Notes under the pieces: model-generated
The model's input: the letters and a program-made list of their open reading frames with translations, nothing else
Database searches by the model: none
Told to the model about the DNA's origin: nothing
Program-made: the position numbers and the translations under genes
Shown: positions 6,435 through 14,569 of the stretch, piece by piece
How the letters are laid out: every line of letters begins with the position of its first letter
How positions within the stretch are numbered: position 1 is the stretch's first letter
NCBI GenBank assembly: GCA_035315065.1
Contig: DATFYM010000186.1
Location: 1 to 30,317, forward strand
Reading direction: 5' to 3'
DNA: 30,317 nucleotides
Source: DATFYM01 sp035315065
GTDB taxonomy: Bacteria; Acidobacteriota; Terriglobia; UBA7540

Positions 6435-7558
6435 TGATAACTCGACTTTACGTTCATAATTTCCGGTGCCTGGAGAACTTCGAGTTGCCAATCGCGGGCA
6501 AGCCGTCTGCCTTGCTGATTGGGGACAACGGCTCGGGCAAGACTACGGTCGGGCTGGCACTGGAAATTCTCCAGAGAATCGCACGCGGTACGAACCGAGT
6601 AGGCGACCTGGTGAAACCGAAGGATTTCTTTCTCGGACGCACCGACGCGCCTATGCGGTTTGAGATCGATGTCGAGCTAAAAACCAAGATCTACGGCTAC
6701 AGCATCGCTTTTGAGTTTCCGCAGGGGTTGCAAGCCCTTGGCGTCAAAGACCTTCGCGTGTTCGAAGAGAAGCTCACGGTTGACGGCAAGCCTGTCTACA
6801 CTCGAGAGAAGGCGCAGGTGCACCTTGCGAGATCGGGCCAGGAGAAGGAGGCAAAGTTTCTTATCGACTGGCATCTGGCGGCTCTGCCGATCATTCAGGA
6901 ACAATCCCGGAGCGATCCTTTATTCATTCTCAAGGCCTGGCTCGCTCGCATGCTCATCCTTCGGCCGATCCCCAGTTTGATTTCGGGAGACTCTGAACAG
7001 GAGACGTTGCAACCGAGTCCTCAGGTCACTGATTTTGGAGCGTGGTTTGCGGGCCTCCTGGCTGACCAGCCGTCTGCTTATACCAAGATCGACAAATATC
7101 TCAAGCAAGTGATACCCGATCTGAAGGACATCAAGAATCCGGTGGTGGGCAGAGACTCTCGCAGCCTGGTCGTCCAGTTTTCCAACCAGCAGGGAAGTGT
7201 AAACATGCCTTTCGAGGATCTGTCCGACGGCGAGAAATGTTTCATGCTATCCGCGCTGGTGCTCGCTGCGAACGATGCCTACGGTCCGCTGCTATGTTTC
7301 TGGGATGAGCCCGACAACTACCTGGCATTGTCCGAGGTTGGGCACTTTGTGATGGCTCTTCGGACGGCTTTCCAGTCCGGCGGGCAGTTCATCGCGACCT
7401 CGCATAACCCCGAAGCGATCAGCCGCTTTTCGGACGAGAATACGCTTGTTCTCCACCGGAAGAGCCACCTTGAGCCCACCATCGTGCGTCCACTTGGCGA
7501 TCTCCAGGTAAACGGCGATCTCATCGACGCGCTGGTGCGTGGCGATGTGGAGCCATGA
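6434..7558 (+). CDS. AAA-family ATPase of a two-gene cassette (SMC/ABC-like, AAA15/AAA21 type)
   Basis: A 374-residue ATPase with split ABC/SMC-like architecture. The N-terminal strand ITRLYVHNFRCLENF is typical of RecF/OLD-like proteins. Next come Walker A GDNGSGKTT (30-38), a long middle region, the signature-like DLSDGEK (262-268), Walker B LLCFWDEPDN (D291, E292) and a switch histidine in ATSHNPEAI (H324). The GTG at 6434 is chosen because homology begins at once and the upstream in-frame extension only translates the palindromic element. The gene overlaps the next one by 4 bp (ATGA). Such short ATPases paired with a small second protein occur in anti-phage systems (Septu, PARIS, AbiL). 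That role here is inference. By-eye GC is lower than in the neighbours (27 of 60 bases in 6661-6720). Confidence 0.85.
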   Translation: MITRLYVHNFRCLENFELPIAGKPSALLIGDNGSGKTTVGLALEILQRIARGTNRVGDLVKPKDFFLGRTDAPMRFEIDVELKTKIYGYSIAFEFPQGLQALGVKDLRVFEEKLTVDGKPVYTREKAQVHLARSGQEKEAKFLIDWHLAALPIIQEQSRSDPLFILKAWLARMLILRPIPSLISGDSEQETLQPSPQVTDFGAWFAGLLADQPSAYTKIDKYLKQVIPDLKDIKNPVVGRDSRSLVVQFSNQQGSVNMPFEDLSDGEKCFMLSALVLAANDAYGPLLCFWDEPDNYLALSEVGHFVMALRTAFQSGGQFIATSHNPEAISRFSDENTLVLHRKSHLEPTIVRPLGDLQVNGDLIDALVRGDVEP

Positions 7559-8049
7559 GCGTCAACGAGAATCAGCCACACGTCTGGGTCCTCCCCGAAG
7601 ACGACGCCAACCGCCAATTGGCCAACGAGTTTCACCAGTGGGTTCCCTGGGATCGGCAGCGGCAGATGCAGGTGCTTCGGGTGGCCCGTGGTTGGAATAA
7701 AGTTCTGAGGCTCTTCCAGTCAGTGCACGTGGCGGAAATGAAGCGTTGTGCGTATCGATTGATGGTTCTGCTGATCGACTTCGATGGTAGTGAAGAAAGA
7801 TTGGTCGAGGCCAAGGCCACGATTCCGGTGGATTTGGCAGACAGGGTGTTTATTCTCGGTGTTTGGAGCGAACCGGAAGCCCTCAGGCAGGCGAAGCTGG
7901 GCTCTTACGCAGACATCGGTAAGGCCATGGCCAGGGGCTGCCGCGAAGGAACCGATAGGATTTGGGCTCACGAACTCCTCAAACACAATGCCAGTGAGCT
8001 TGGTCGTTTACGCGAACACGTGCGCCCGATCTTGTTCCCGCCCAATTGA
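7555..8049 (+). CDS. Small TOPRIM-like partner of the AAA ATPase
   Basis: A 164-residue protein whose ATG overlaps the stop of the ATPase (ATGA, 7555-7558), so translation is coupled. The sequence suggests a TOPRIM-like fold. A hydrophobic strand leads to an acidic loop (VWVLPEDD, E15-D17), a second strand ends in LLIDFDG (D75 and D77, a D-x-D motif), and a third leads to ILGVWSEPEAL (E106, E108). The C-terminal half (LGSYADIGKAMA, HELLKHNASELGRLREHVRPI) is helical. I know no functional name for it. If the TOPRIM reading is right it would be the nuclease or effector of the pair, with the ATPase as sensor or gate. Neither a signal peptide nor a membrane segment is seen. It converges on the permease gene. 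Confidence 0.75.
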   Translation: MSVNENQPHVWVLPEDDANRQLANEFHQWVPWDRQRQMQVLRVARGWNKVLRLFQSVHVAEMKRCAYRLMVLLIDFDGSEERLVEAKATIPVDLADRVFILGVWSEPEALRQAKLGSYADIGKAMARGCREGTDRIWAHELLKHNASELGRLREHVRPILFPPN

Positions 8050-8164
8050 AGGCCAACCCTCTAACCTCGCACTCTGCCTACAGCTATTTGAACAAAAGCT
8101 GCCTGCGCCCGACCCGCTCTCCTGATCGTGGATGTAGCCGAAGCGCTTGGCACGACAGTCGAGG

Positions 8165-10636
8165 CTACTCTGCGCGCAGGGCCTCGACCGGGTCCACCGA
8201 TGCGGTGCGCCGGGCCGGCAGGTAGCTGGCAAGTATCGCCGTGGCGATGAGCCCGAGGCACGCCGCGCCGTATGTGACCGGATCGACCGGGGTCACCCTA
8301 AACAGCAGCGACGACATCAGGCGCATCAGGGCGAAGGCCGCGCCGAGCCCAAAGGCAACGCCTACGCCCGTCAGCAATGCTCCGTGACGGATGAACATTC
8401 CTGTAAGTTCCCGAGGCTCGGCGCCGAGCGCCAGGCGAATGCCGATCTCCCGCGTCCGCTGCGAGACCGAATAAGCGATGACGCCATAGAGTCCCACGAT
8501 GCCCAGCAGCAACGCCATGGCTCCGGCGACCCCGAGCATCACCAGCGTGAACGAGGTCCGGGCCATCGACTTCCGGTAGCCGTATTCAAGGCTCCGGACA
8601 TCTGCCAAGGGAAGATTGGGATCCACCGACCACACGGCCTGGCGGATCTCTTTCATAAAGCTCTCCGAGCCGGTGCGAGGGCTGCGGATGACGAAAGTCA
8701 GGCCACGGCGCACCATGGGTTCCTCGTCAAAGAAATGCCTCATCAGGATGGGCCAACTCACCGTGGTCGGCGCTTCCATATTCACACCGTCGTCGTGAGA
8801 GTCCGCCACGACGCCGACAATCTCAGACCAATCGTCCTTGGCGCTCGTCCGAATTTGCATGCCAAGGGCACGGGCCGGGCCGCCAAAGTACTCGCGCGTC
8901 ATATTCTCGGTGATCAAGGCGACCGGCCTCTTATCGTAGATGTCAGTCCAGGTGAAATCGCGGCCGGCAACCAGCGGAATGCCCAGGGTGGTGAAGTACC
9001 CGGGTCCCACGAACCGGAAATGCCGGAGCGGCGCAAGCTCCCCCTCCGCGTAGGTTCGGTCCTCCGCGTAAACGGGGTTAATACTGTGATTTCCATCCAT
9101 CGGAACGTCGGTGCCGACGGCCACCGAAGAGACACCGGGAATGGCCTCGATCTTCCGCAGAATCTCCTCGTCCATGCGGACCACTCGCTCCGGAACAGGG
9201 ACCTCTGCTTCGGGGATGGTGAGCCGGAAGGTCTGGACCTCGGAGGGCCGGAAGAATCCAGGCTGGATTTCGGTCAAAGCCCGGAATGTCCGAATCATCA
9301 GGCCCGACGAGATCAGCAGCACCAGTGCCGTTGCTACCTGGACGATCACCAGCACGCTTCGTGCGCGGTGCCGCTCCTTGCTCTGGCTCAACGTCCGTCC
9401 TCCCTGGCGGAGACCCGTTCCCAGGTGCACGCCCGCGTACTTGAGGGCCGGAATAGAACCAAACAGGAGGCTCGCCACGAACGCGACCGCCAGAGTGAAC
9501 ACCAACACCGGTGCATCAATGCCAATTTCACCGAGACGCGGGAGGCCCGCCGGCGAGAGCGCCACCAGCACGCGCAAGGCGCCGTAAGCAAAGCCCAAAC
9601 CGAGCGCGCCGCCCATGAGGCCGAGAACGAGGCTCTCAAACAGCAACTCGGCCGCAATCCGGCCCCGAGTGGCGCCCATCGCGGCACGCACGGCCAGTTC
9701 CTGCTGACGTCCTTCGGCTCTCACCAGAAGCAGGTTGGCGACGTTGGCGCAGGCGATCAGCAGCACCATCCCGATGCTTCCCATAAGCACCCATAGAAGC
9801 TTGCCGATGTCTCCAACCACGTCCTGCTTCAAGGGCCGCACCTTCGGGCCAAAGCCCGCCTGTTCGAACAGCTTGGGACTGAAGCCCGGCGGGGCCGGGA
9901 AACTGCGGTTGACGATGGGGATCATACGCGCCACGTCGGCATTGGCCTGCGTGAGGGTGGCACCGGGCTTGAATCTGGCCACCGCTTGGAAGCTGAAATT
10001 CCCCAGGAATACCTTGTTGCGATCGAACTGGAAAGGCAGGATCAGCGATGGCTCACCCTGATCCACCGGATAGAAGTTCTCCGGCATCACGCCGATGATC
10101 TCCCGCATCTTCCCGTCGACTCGGATACTTCGGCCAACAATGGAGCGGTCGCTGCCGAACTTGCGGCGCCAGTAACCGTAAGTCAGCATCACCGTGTCGG
10201 GCCTGCCCGGCGAATCGTCCTCTCGATTGAACCAACGCCCCAGCATGGGCGGTATGCCCAGAATCGGAAGGGTGCCATCCGTAACCACTAACCCTGGGGC
10301 CTTTTCGGGCTCGGCCACGCCAGTTACGTTGACGGAGTTACCGGTGTAGAGGCCGAGATCCTGAAAAGTGTGGTTCTGTTCGCGATACACAAAATAGTCT
10401 GTCGGCCCCAACGGTAGCTGCGGGATGTTGAGGCCTGGAGCGGTGAGCCAGACACCTACCAGTCCCTCCGGGTGGGGATAGGGCAAAGGCTTCAGTAAGA
10501 CGCCCTCCAGGACGCTGAAGATCGCGGTGTTCGCCCCAACGCCCACCGCCAGCGTCACCAGGATAATGGCAGTAAACATCGGCGAGCGCCTCAGCCGGCG
10601 CCAAACCTGAGTGATCTCATTCCTGAACGATCCCAT
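8165..10636 (-). CDS. ADOP-type ABC transporter permease (duplicated MacB/FtsX)
   Basis: An 823-residue inner-membrane permease made of two MacB_PCD-FtsX halves. It has an N-terminal membrane segment after RRLRRSPMFTA (about 21-40), then a periplasmic domain. Three FtsX helices follow from about 279 (SIGMVLLIACANVANLLLV). The second half repeats this: membrane segment at about 424-450, periplasmic domain, and FtsX helices from about 692 (GVAGAMALLLGIVGLYGVIAYS; SQRTREIGIRLALGA). It ends with YLPARRTASVDPVEALRAE, standard for the family. No ATPase subunit or membrane-fusion protein is adjacent, hence 'orphan', as usual for this Acidobacteriota family. The substrate cannot be inferred; MacB relatives move peptides, lipoproteins or drugs. 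Start ATG 10636 follows a G-rich stretch. Confidence 0.93.
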   Translation of the reverse strand: MGSFRNEITQVWRRLRRSPMFTAIILVTLAVGVGANTAIFSVLEGVLLKPLPYPHPEGLVGVWLTAPGLNIPQLPLGPTDYFVYREQNHTFQDLGLYTGNSVNVTGVAEPEKAPGLVVTDGTLPILGIPPMLGRWFNREDDSPGRPDTVMLTYGYWRRKFGSDRSIVGRSIRVDGKMREIIGVMPENFYPVDQGEPSLILPFQFDRNKVFLGNFSFQAVARFKPGATLTQANADVARMIPIVNRSFPAPPGFSPKLFEQAGFGPKVRPLKQDVVGDIGKLLWVLMGSIGMVLLIACANVANLLLVRAEGRQQELAVRAAMGATRGRIAAELLFESLVLGLMGGALGLGFAYGALRVLVALSPAGLPRLGEIGIDAPVLVFTLAVAFVASLLFGSIPALKYAGVHLGTGLRQGGRTLSQSKERHRARSVLVIVQVATALVLLISSGLMIRTFRALTEIQPGFFRPSEVQTFRLTIPEAEVPVPERVVRMDEEILRKIEAIPGVSSVAVGTDVPMDGNHSINPVYAEDRTYAEGELAPLRHFRFVGPGYFTTLGIPLVAGRDFTWTDIYDKRPVALITENMTREYFGGPARALGMQIRTSAKDDWSEIVGVVADSHDDGVNMEAPTTVSWPILMRHFFDEEPMVRRGLTFVIRSPRTGSESFMKEIRQAVWSVDPNLPLADVRSLEYGYRKSMARTSFTLVMLGVAGAMALLLGIVGLYGVIAYSVSQRTREIGIRLALGAEPRELTGMFIRHGALLTGVGVAFGLGAAFALMRLMSSLLFRVTPVDPVTYGAACLGLIATAILASYLPARRTASVDPVEALRAE

Positions 10637-10971
10637 GACCCTGACCTCGACCTCCCGGGAACTCTACGTCTGGGAAGCTCCACCCGGGTAGTACGAAACG
10701 AAGCAAAAGAAAGTTCGCCCCCCCGACTCAACAAGGCCGGATGGGATGCTTCTATACTCTGCCGATATGAGCGGTTCCTGCCGTGATGAGCGTCACACCA
10801 CACACCGAGATCGCTTGCATTTTGCAGGTAGTTTGATAATGTGTCGAACGGGCCTCGTAAGTCTAACTCAAAAACGCCGGAAGGCGACATTGGTCGCCAT
10901 GGGACACGAACCCAAGAGGAAAACCGGCGCTACGGCGCGGGGCCTTGGTCATCAGAAAGGTCCAAAACTAA
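10637..10971. other. Divergent intergenic region without a recognised gene
   Basis: 335 bp separate the divergent permease and VOC genes. The short frames here lack family features. TTGCAT (10815-10820) and GATAAT (10835-10840) resemble promoter boxes for the forward gene, but the 14-bp spacer is short. No palindrome or terminator stands out. Confidence 0.45.
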
Positions 10972-11445
10972 ATGCCAAGAATCACCCCATTCTTGTGGTT
11001 CGATGGAAGAGCCGAGGAAGCAGCTAACTTTTATACCTCCATTTTCAAAAACTCGAAGATTCGGAACATTGCTCGTTACCCGGAAGGATCACCAGGACCC
11101 GTGGGAACAGTAATGACGGTAGCTTTTGAACTCGACGGGCGGCCCTTCACGGCTTTAAACGGCGGCCCGCTCTTCAAATTTAACGAGGCCATATCGTTTG
11201 TGGTGCACTGCGAGAACCAGGCAGAAGTGGACGAGTTCTGGGAGAAACTGTCGGAGGGCGGCGCTAAGAGTCAATGCGGATGGCTGAAAGACAAGTTTGG
11301 TGTCTCGTGGCAAATCGTTCCCACGGTCTTGCTCGAGATGCTGCAAGACAAAGATGCCGGAAAATCGAAAAGGGTGATGCGAGCCATGCTTCAAATGCAC
11401 AAACTGGACATCCAAGCCTTACAGCAAGCCTATGAGCAACAGTAA
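10972..11445 (+). CDS. VOC-fold PhnB-like protein (3-demethylubiquinone methyltransferase-like domain)
   Basis: A 157-residue protein of the PhnB/3-dmu-9_3-mt branch of the vicinal-oxygen-chelate fold. The start MPRITPFLWFDGRAEEAANFY is the family hallmark (strand, then helix). It is followed by AFELDGRPFTALNGGP, ISFVVHCENQAEVDEFWEKL and CGWLKDKFGVSWQIVP. Despite old database names, these proteins have no methyltransferase motifs and their substrates are mostly unknown. ATG 10972 is preceded by GAAAGG (10955-10960). The gene looks monocistronic, 120 bp ahead of the BNR gene. The gap contains CGGACC/GGTCCG (11507-11528), a small hairpin without a T-run. Confidence 0.9.
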   Translation: MPRITPFLWFDGRAEEAANFYTSIFKNSKIRNIARYPEGSPGPVGTVMTVAFELDGRPFTALNGGPLFKFNEAISFVVHCENQAEVDEFWEKLSEGGAKSQCGWLKDKFGVSWQIVPTVLLEMLQDKDAGKSKRVMRAMLQMHKLDIQALQQAYEQQ

Positions 11446-11565
11446 GGCAGCGAGCGGACCTGTTTTGCGAGCTCGCGGCTCGTCTCCGATTGGCAAGGAA
11501 AAGTTGCGGACCAATCCAAACGGGTCCGTTGGGCATCTGACAACCAAACAAAAAGGAGCAACGTT

Positions 11566-12744
11566 ATGAGCAGCGTACGAGTACTAGTTGGCACGCGCAA
11601 GGGCGCCTTTATTCTGACATCGGACGGCAAGCGCGAGCAGTGGGACGTCAGCGGCCCGCTGTTCACGGGGTGGGAGGTATTCCACCTGAAGGGCTCGCCG
11701 GCAGACCCGAATCGGATTTACGCCTCGCAAACCAGCAGTTGGTCTGGCCAGGTAATCCAGCGCTCCAGCGACGGCGGCAAGACATGGGAGACGCCGGGAG
11801 GTGGGCTGACTATGAGTCCGCAGGGCTGGCCGATGGGTGAGAGCAACAAATTCGTTTACGACACTTCGCCCGAAACGGGCAAGCCCCTCACAACGCATCA
11901 GTTTTACGATGGCACGCAGAAACCGTGGGTGTTCAAGCGCGTGTGGCACATCGAGCCGTCGCTGAAAGATCCGGACACCGCCTATGCGGGGGTGGAAGAC
12001 GCGGCCATCTTCCGCACCACTGACGGTGGGCACAGTTGGCACGAACTCGCCGGACTTCGTGGCCATGGCACGGGTCCCATGTGGCAACCGGGCGCCGGTG
12101 GGATGTGCTTGCACACCATCATTCTCGATCCGAGCAATCCTGGACGGATCGTCATCGCGATCTCGGCTGCCGGTGCCTTCCGCACCGACGACGGAGGCAC
12201 CACCTGGAAACCGATCAACAAAGGACTGAAGTCCCAATACATTCCTGACCCCGATGCCGAGGTCGGCCATTGCGTTCACCATATCGCCATGAACCCCTCG
12301 CGCCCAGGTGTGCTGTTTATGCAGAAGCATTGGGACGTGATGCGCAGCGACGACGCCGGCGACCAATGGCACGAGGTCAGCGGGAACCTGCCCACCGACT
12401 TCGGGTTTGCGATCGACGTTCACACCCACGAACCGGAGACCATCTACGTGGTCCCCATCAAGAGCGACTCGGAGCACTTTCCGCTCGAAGGGAAGCTGCG
12501 CGTCTACCGCAGCCGCACGGGCGGGAACGAGTGGGAGGAACTCACGAAAGGTCTGCCGCAACGCAACTGCTACGTCAACGTGTTGCGCGACGCGATGGCG
12601 GTCGATTCGCTCGATTCGTGTGGCGTCTATTTCGGCACTACCGGGGGGCAGGTGTACGCGTCGGCTGATGCCGGAGATAACTGGGACCCGATTGTCCGGG
12701 ATCTACCGCCCGTGCTTTCTGTGGAGGTGCAAACGCTGCCATGA
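11566..12744 (+). CDS. BNR/Asp-box beta-propeller protein (sialidase/VPS10-like repeats)
   Basis: A 392-residue repeat protein. Asp boxes (S-x-D-x-G-x-T-W) are visible as SSDGGKTW (67-74), TTDGGHSW (151-158), TDDGGTTW (207-214), SDDAGDQW (261-268) and SADAGDNW (366-373), each closing a propeller blade. There is no signal peptide: the first blade starts at once (VRVLVGTRKGAFIL), so it is probably cytoplasmic. Asp boxes occur in sialidases, but the catalytic arginine triad and Tyr/Glu cannot be recognised from the repeats, so enzymatic activity is not claimed. AAGGAG sits just upstream of ATG 11566. The stop overlaps the ATG of the next gene (ATGA, 12741-12744), which points to a functional link with the ubiquitin-fold protein. 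Confidence 0.88.
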   Translation: MSSVRVLVGTRKGAFILTSDGKREQWDVSGPLFTGWEVFHLKGSPADPNRIYASQTSSWSGQVIQRSSDGGKTWETPGGGLTMSPQGWPMGESNKFVYDTSPETGKPLTTHQFYDGTQKPWVFKRVWHIEPSLKDPDTAYAGVEDAAIFRTTDGGHSWHELAGLRGHGTGPMWQPGAGGMCLHTIILDPSNPGRIVIAISAAGAFRTDDGGTTWKPINKGLKSQYIPDPDAEVGHCVHHIAMNPSRPGVLFMQKHWDVMRSDDAGDQWHEVSGNLPTDFGFAIDVHTHEPETIYVVPIKSDSEHFPLEGKLRVYRSRTGGNEWEELTKGLPQRNCYVNVLRDAMAVDSLDSCGVYFGTTGGQVYASADAGDNWDPIVRDLPPVLSVEVQTLP

Positions 12745-13037
12745 TCCGAGTCATGCTCCCGCATCATCTGCGGACGCTGGCGCGCGTCGACGGCGAGGTC
12801 CAGCTCGAAATCGAGGGCGTGGTCACGCAGCGCTCCGTGCTCGACGCGCTCGAGGCCCGCTATCCGATGCTGCGCGGGACGATCCGCGACCACGTCACAC
12901 TACAGCGCCGACCGTTCTTGCGGTTCTTCGCCTGCGAGGAAGATCTGTCCCTCGAGCCGGCTGACGCCCTACTGCCGGATGCGGTTGCGTCAGGGGCCGA
13001 GCCTTTTCTGGTGGTGGGGGCAATAGCCGGCGGATAG
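12741..13037 (+). CDS. MoaD/ThiS-like ubiquitin-fold protein
   Basis: A 98-residue protein with the beta-grasp pattern of MoaD/ThiS: MIRVMLPHHLRTLARVDGEVQLEI, the helix SVLDALEARYPML, and a C-terminus in GAIAGG. The terminal Gly-Gly is exposed at the very end, as in sulfur-carrier proteins that are adenylated by an E1-like MoeB/ThiF enzyme. No E1-like, MoaE or ThiG gene lies nearby, so its partner must be elsewhere if it is active. Translation is coupled to the BNR gene by a 4-bp overlap. It is followed 21 bp later by a VOC gene, so three genes may form one transcript. Confidence 0.85.
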   Translation: MIRVMLPHHLRTLARVDGEVQLEIEGVVTQRSVLDALEARYPMLRGTIRDHVTLQRRPFLRFFACEEDLSLEPADALLPDAVASGAEPFLVVGAIAGG

Positions 13038-13058
13038 CGGTTAATGCGGAGGTGTTGC

Positions 13059-13469
13059 ATGAGTGCAAAGGTTGGCTATTCCACCCCTGTGCTGCACGCG
13101 GCAGAGATCGAGAGATCGATCCAGTTCTATGAGCTTTTGGGATTTGTCACCGTGGACACGGACCGTTGCAAGCCCCTGGGATGGGCGCGAATACATTGTG
13201 ATGGCGGCGCGGTGATGTTCTTGAGGGCAGAGGGACCCGCGGATGCTTCCGCCCACCCGGCGATGCTGTACATGTACACACCGGACTTGAGCGGCCTGCG
13301 CGAGCACTTGTTGGCCAGCGGTGTCCAGGTACCGCCGATCAAGTATCCAGGCTATATGCCCAGCGGCGAAATCACGATCCCGGACCCGGATGGCAACATC
13401 ATCCTGGTTGGACATTGGGGAAAATCCGAGCAAGAAGCGTGGGAGAAACGAATAGGCGCGAAAACATAG
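13059..13469 (+). CDS. VOC-family (glyoxalase/bleomycin-resistance-like) protein
   Basis: A 136-residue single-domain VOC protein. It has the paired beta-alpha-beta-beta-beta modules: YSTPVLHAAEIERSIQFYELLGF at the start, ARIHCDGGAVMFLRAEG, then YMYTPDLSGLREHLLASGV and ITIPDPDGNIILVGHW, whose D-P-D-G-N turn is the family hallmark. Start ATG 13059 is preferred over ATG 13044 because CGGAGG (13047-13052) lies 6 nt upstream of it. The substrate is unknown; candidate metal ligands are His and Glu residues at the usual strand ends. Its stop codon directly abuts that of the convergent YjbR gene, with no base between. Confidence 0.88.
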   Translation: MSAKVGYSTPVLHAAEIERSIQFYELLGFVTVDTDRCKPLGWARIHCDGGAVMFLRAEGPADASAHPAMLYMYTPDLSGLREHLLASGVQVPPIKYPGYMPSGEITIPDPDGNIILVGHWGKSEQEAWEKRIGAKT

Positions 13470-13856
13470 TTAGTCAGGAGAGCCCTCGACGAGGGCGGCG
13501 AGCCGCTTCGGCGCGACGAGCCGGTAGCTGCCCATCATCAACTCGCCCACTTCGTCCCAATCCACATTACCTACATCCAAGCGAAGCGCGACCCAACCCC
13601 TCGGTCCAATATAAGCCGGCAGGTAAAAGCGGTGCGGTTGCGCAGCCGCCAATGCGGTGTTATCGCCCGGCATTGCCTTGCAGGCGACCGCCACAATGCC
13701 GTCGCCGTGGTGGTCATTGAGGAAATACGCGAAAGTCCGTTTCCGAACCAGAAACGCCGCGTGACTCCCGTGGCACTGCCGCGATGCCCCCGGGAGGGCA
13801 AGGGAAATTTTCGTGAGCCGGGCAAGGCGGGGATCTTCTGCGGAACGCGTCGCCAT
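13470..13856 (-). CDS. MmcQ/YjbR-like protein
   Basis: A 128-residue protein of the MmcQ/YjbR family (CyaY-like fold, sometimes annotated as DNA-binding). Visible hallmarks are LALPGASRQCHGSHAAFLVRK at the start (helix, then the pattern of the 'F-x-V-x-K/R' strand), FAYFLNDHHGDGIVAVACKA in the middle, YLPAYIGPRGWVALRLD and the C-terminal helical tail ELMMGSYRLVAPKRLAAL. No cofactor or enzymatic motif is visible and the cellular role is unknown. The start at 13856 has only a weak GGA upstream, so it may vary by a few codons. Confidence 0.85.
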   Translation of the reverse strand: MATRSAEDPRLARLTKISLALPGASRQCHGSHAAFLVRKRTFAYFLNDHHGDGIVAVACKAMPGDNTALAAAQPHRFYLPAYIGPRGWVALRLDVGNVDWDEVGELMMGSYRLVAPKRLAALVEGSPD

Positions 13857-13873
13857 ATCAATTCCGATAGTTC

Positions 13874-14296
13874 TCAGTTCCTTGTTTCTTTCTTCTTCTT
13901 CCCGACGATCTTCTTGCCCAACTTTTTCGCTTCACCGCCCGCGCCCTTGCCAATCCTAGCCGCCCCTTTGCCCGAGCCAACGCCCACGTTCTTTCCGAAT
14001 CCGCCCACGCCTTTGCCCAGTGAGGTCGCAGCGCCCACCGGGTGCCCGGTTACGAGATTTCCAGCGGAACCGGGCGTGCCGACGGCCAAGTCTTTGGTTC
14101 CTTTCGCCGCGCCCTTGCCGATATCTTCCCCGCCTTGCGCCATTTCCTTGGCCGGGCTTTTCTGCTTCTTGTCCTTCTTGCTGACGAATTGTTCCGTCTG
14201 CGACCCCTGGCTGTGGGCTGACGGTTCTGAAAAGGACGGCAAAGCCAAGCCAACGAGGGAGATGAGAATGAAGACCGATCCTGACTTGAGCCTCAT
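13874..14296 (-). CDS. Secreted Gly/Lys/Ala-rich low-complexity protein
   Basis: A 140-residue protein starting at ATG 14296 behind AAGGAG. Its signal peptide (MRLKSGSVFILISLVGLALPSF) probably ends near SEPSAHS. The mature part is a chain of glycine-rich segments rich in lysine and alanine (GKGAAKGTKDLAVG, GKGVGGFGKNVGVG, GKGAARIGKGAGG), closing with a strongly basic tail (KKLGKKIVGKKKK). Small residues recur every three to four positions, as in glycine-zipper proteins, so membrane insertion or self-assembly is possible. I recognise no named family. Confidence 0.65.
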   Translation of the reverse strand: MRLKSGSVFILISLVGLALPSFSEPSAHSQGSQTEQFVSKKDKKQKSPAKEMAQGGEDIGKGAAKGTKDLAVGTPGSAGNLVTGHPVGAATSLGKGVGGFGKNVGVGSGKGAARIGKGAGGEAKKLGKKIVGKKKKETRN

Positions 14297-14527
14297 GCGA
14301 ACACTCCTTGTCTAAACCCTGACGAGCACGGACGTACCTCCGCTTCGCTCAGGGCAGGCCCACCGCTCCTTCAGTGCGTTGGATGGCGGAAAGTGGGGCG
14401 AAGTTGCTGGAGGCGCCGGGGCTCAGCCCGTTCCAAACGCGCTTCAAGTTTGCAGTTTCGATTTCCCGCTTAATGAGGAAGCTGAGCTAGGTGATGCCAA
14501 CTGCGGCAGGAGGGCCTACTAGAATGT

Positions 14528-14543
14528 GCAACCAGAGGGTTGC
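14528..14543. promoter_or_regulatory. Operator-like palindrome 1 upstream of the SRPBCC-ArsR genes
   Basis: GCAACC-AGAG-GGTTGC, a perfect 6-bp inverted repeat, followed by TTTTTT (14544-14549). The sequence is nearly identical to palindrome 2 at 14570-14585, and flanking bases are conserved too. The T-run makes it look like an intrinsic terminator, but its stem is only 6 bp and no gene ends just upstream. An ArsR binding site is more likely. Confidence 0.6.
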
Positions 14544-14569
14544 TTTTTTGTGGTGTGCTAAGCTAATAT
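14540..14569 (+). promoter_or_regulatory. Promoter between the two palindromes
   Basis: TTGCTT (14540-14545) and TAATAT (14564-14569) are 18 bp apart. The -35 box overlaps the right half of palindrome 1, and the -10 box abuts palindrome 2. Transcription would start near 14576, at the Shine-Dalgarno, leaving a leader of only about 12 nt. A regulator bound to both palindromes would block it. Confidence 0.45.

Noticed and set aside
10746..11113. Short forward frames upstream of the PhnB-like gene
   Set aside because: No ribosome binding site or family pattern; they overlap the 5' end of the real gene in other frames.
14528..14549. Intrinsic terminator (palindrome followed by six T)
   Set aside because: The stem is only 6 bp, no upstream gene ends nearby, and the same palindrome recurs 42 bp later without a T-run, so an operator is more likely.
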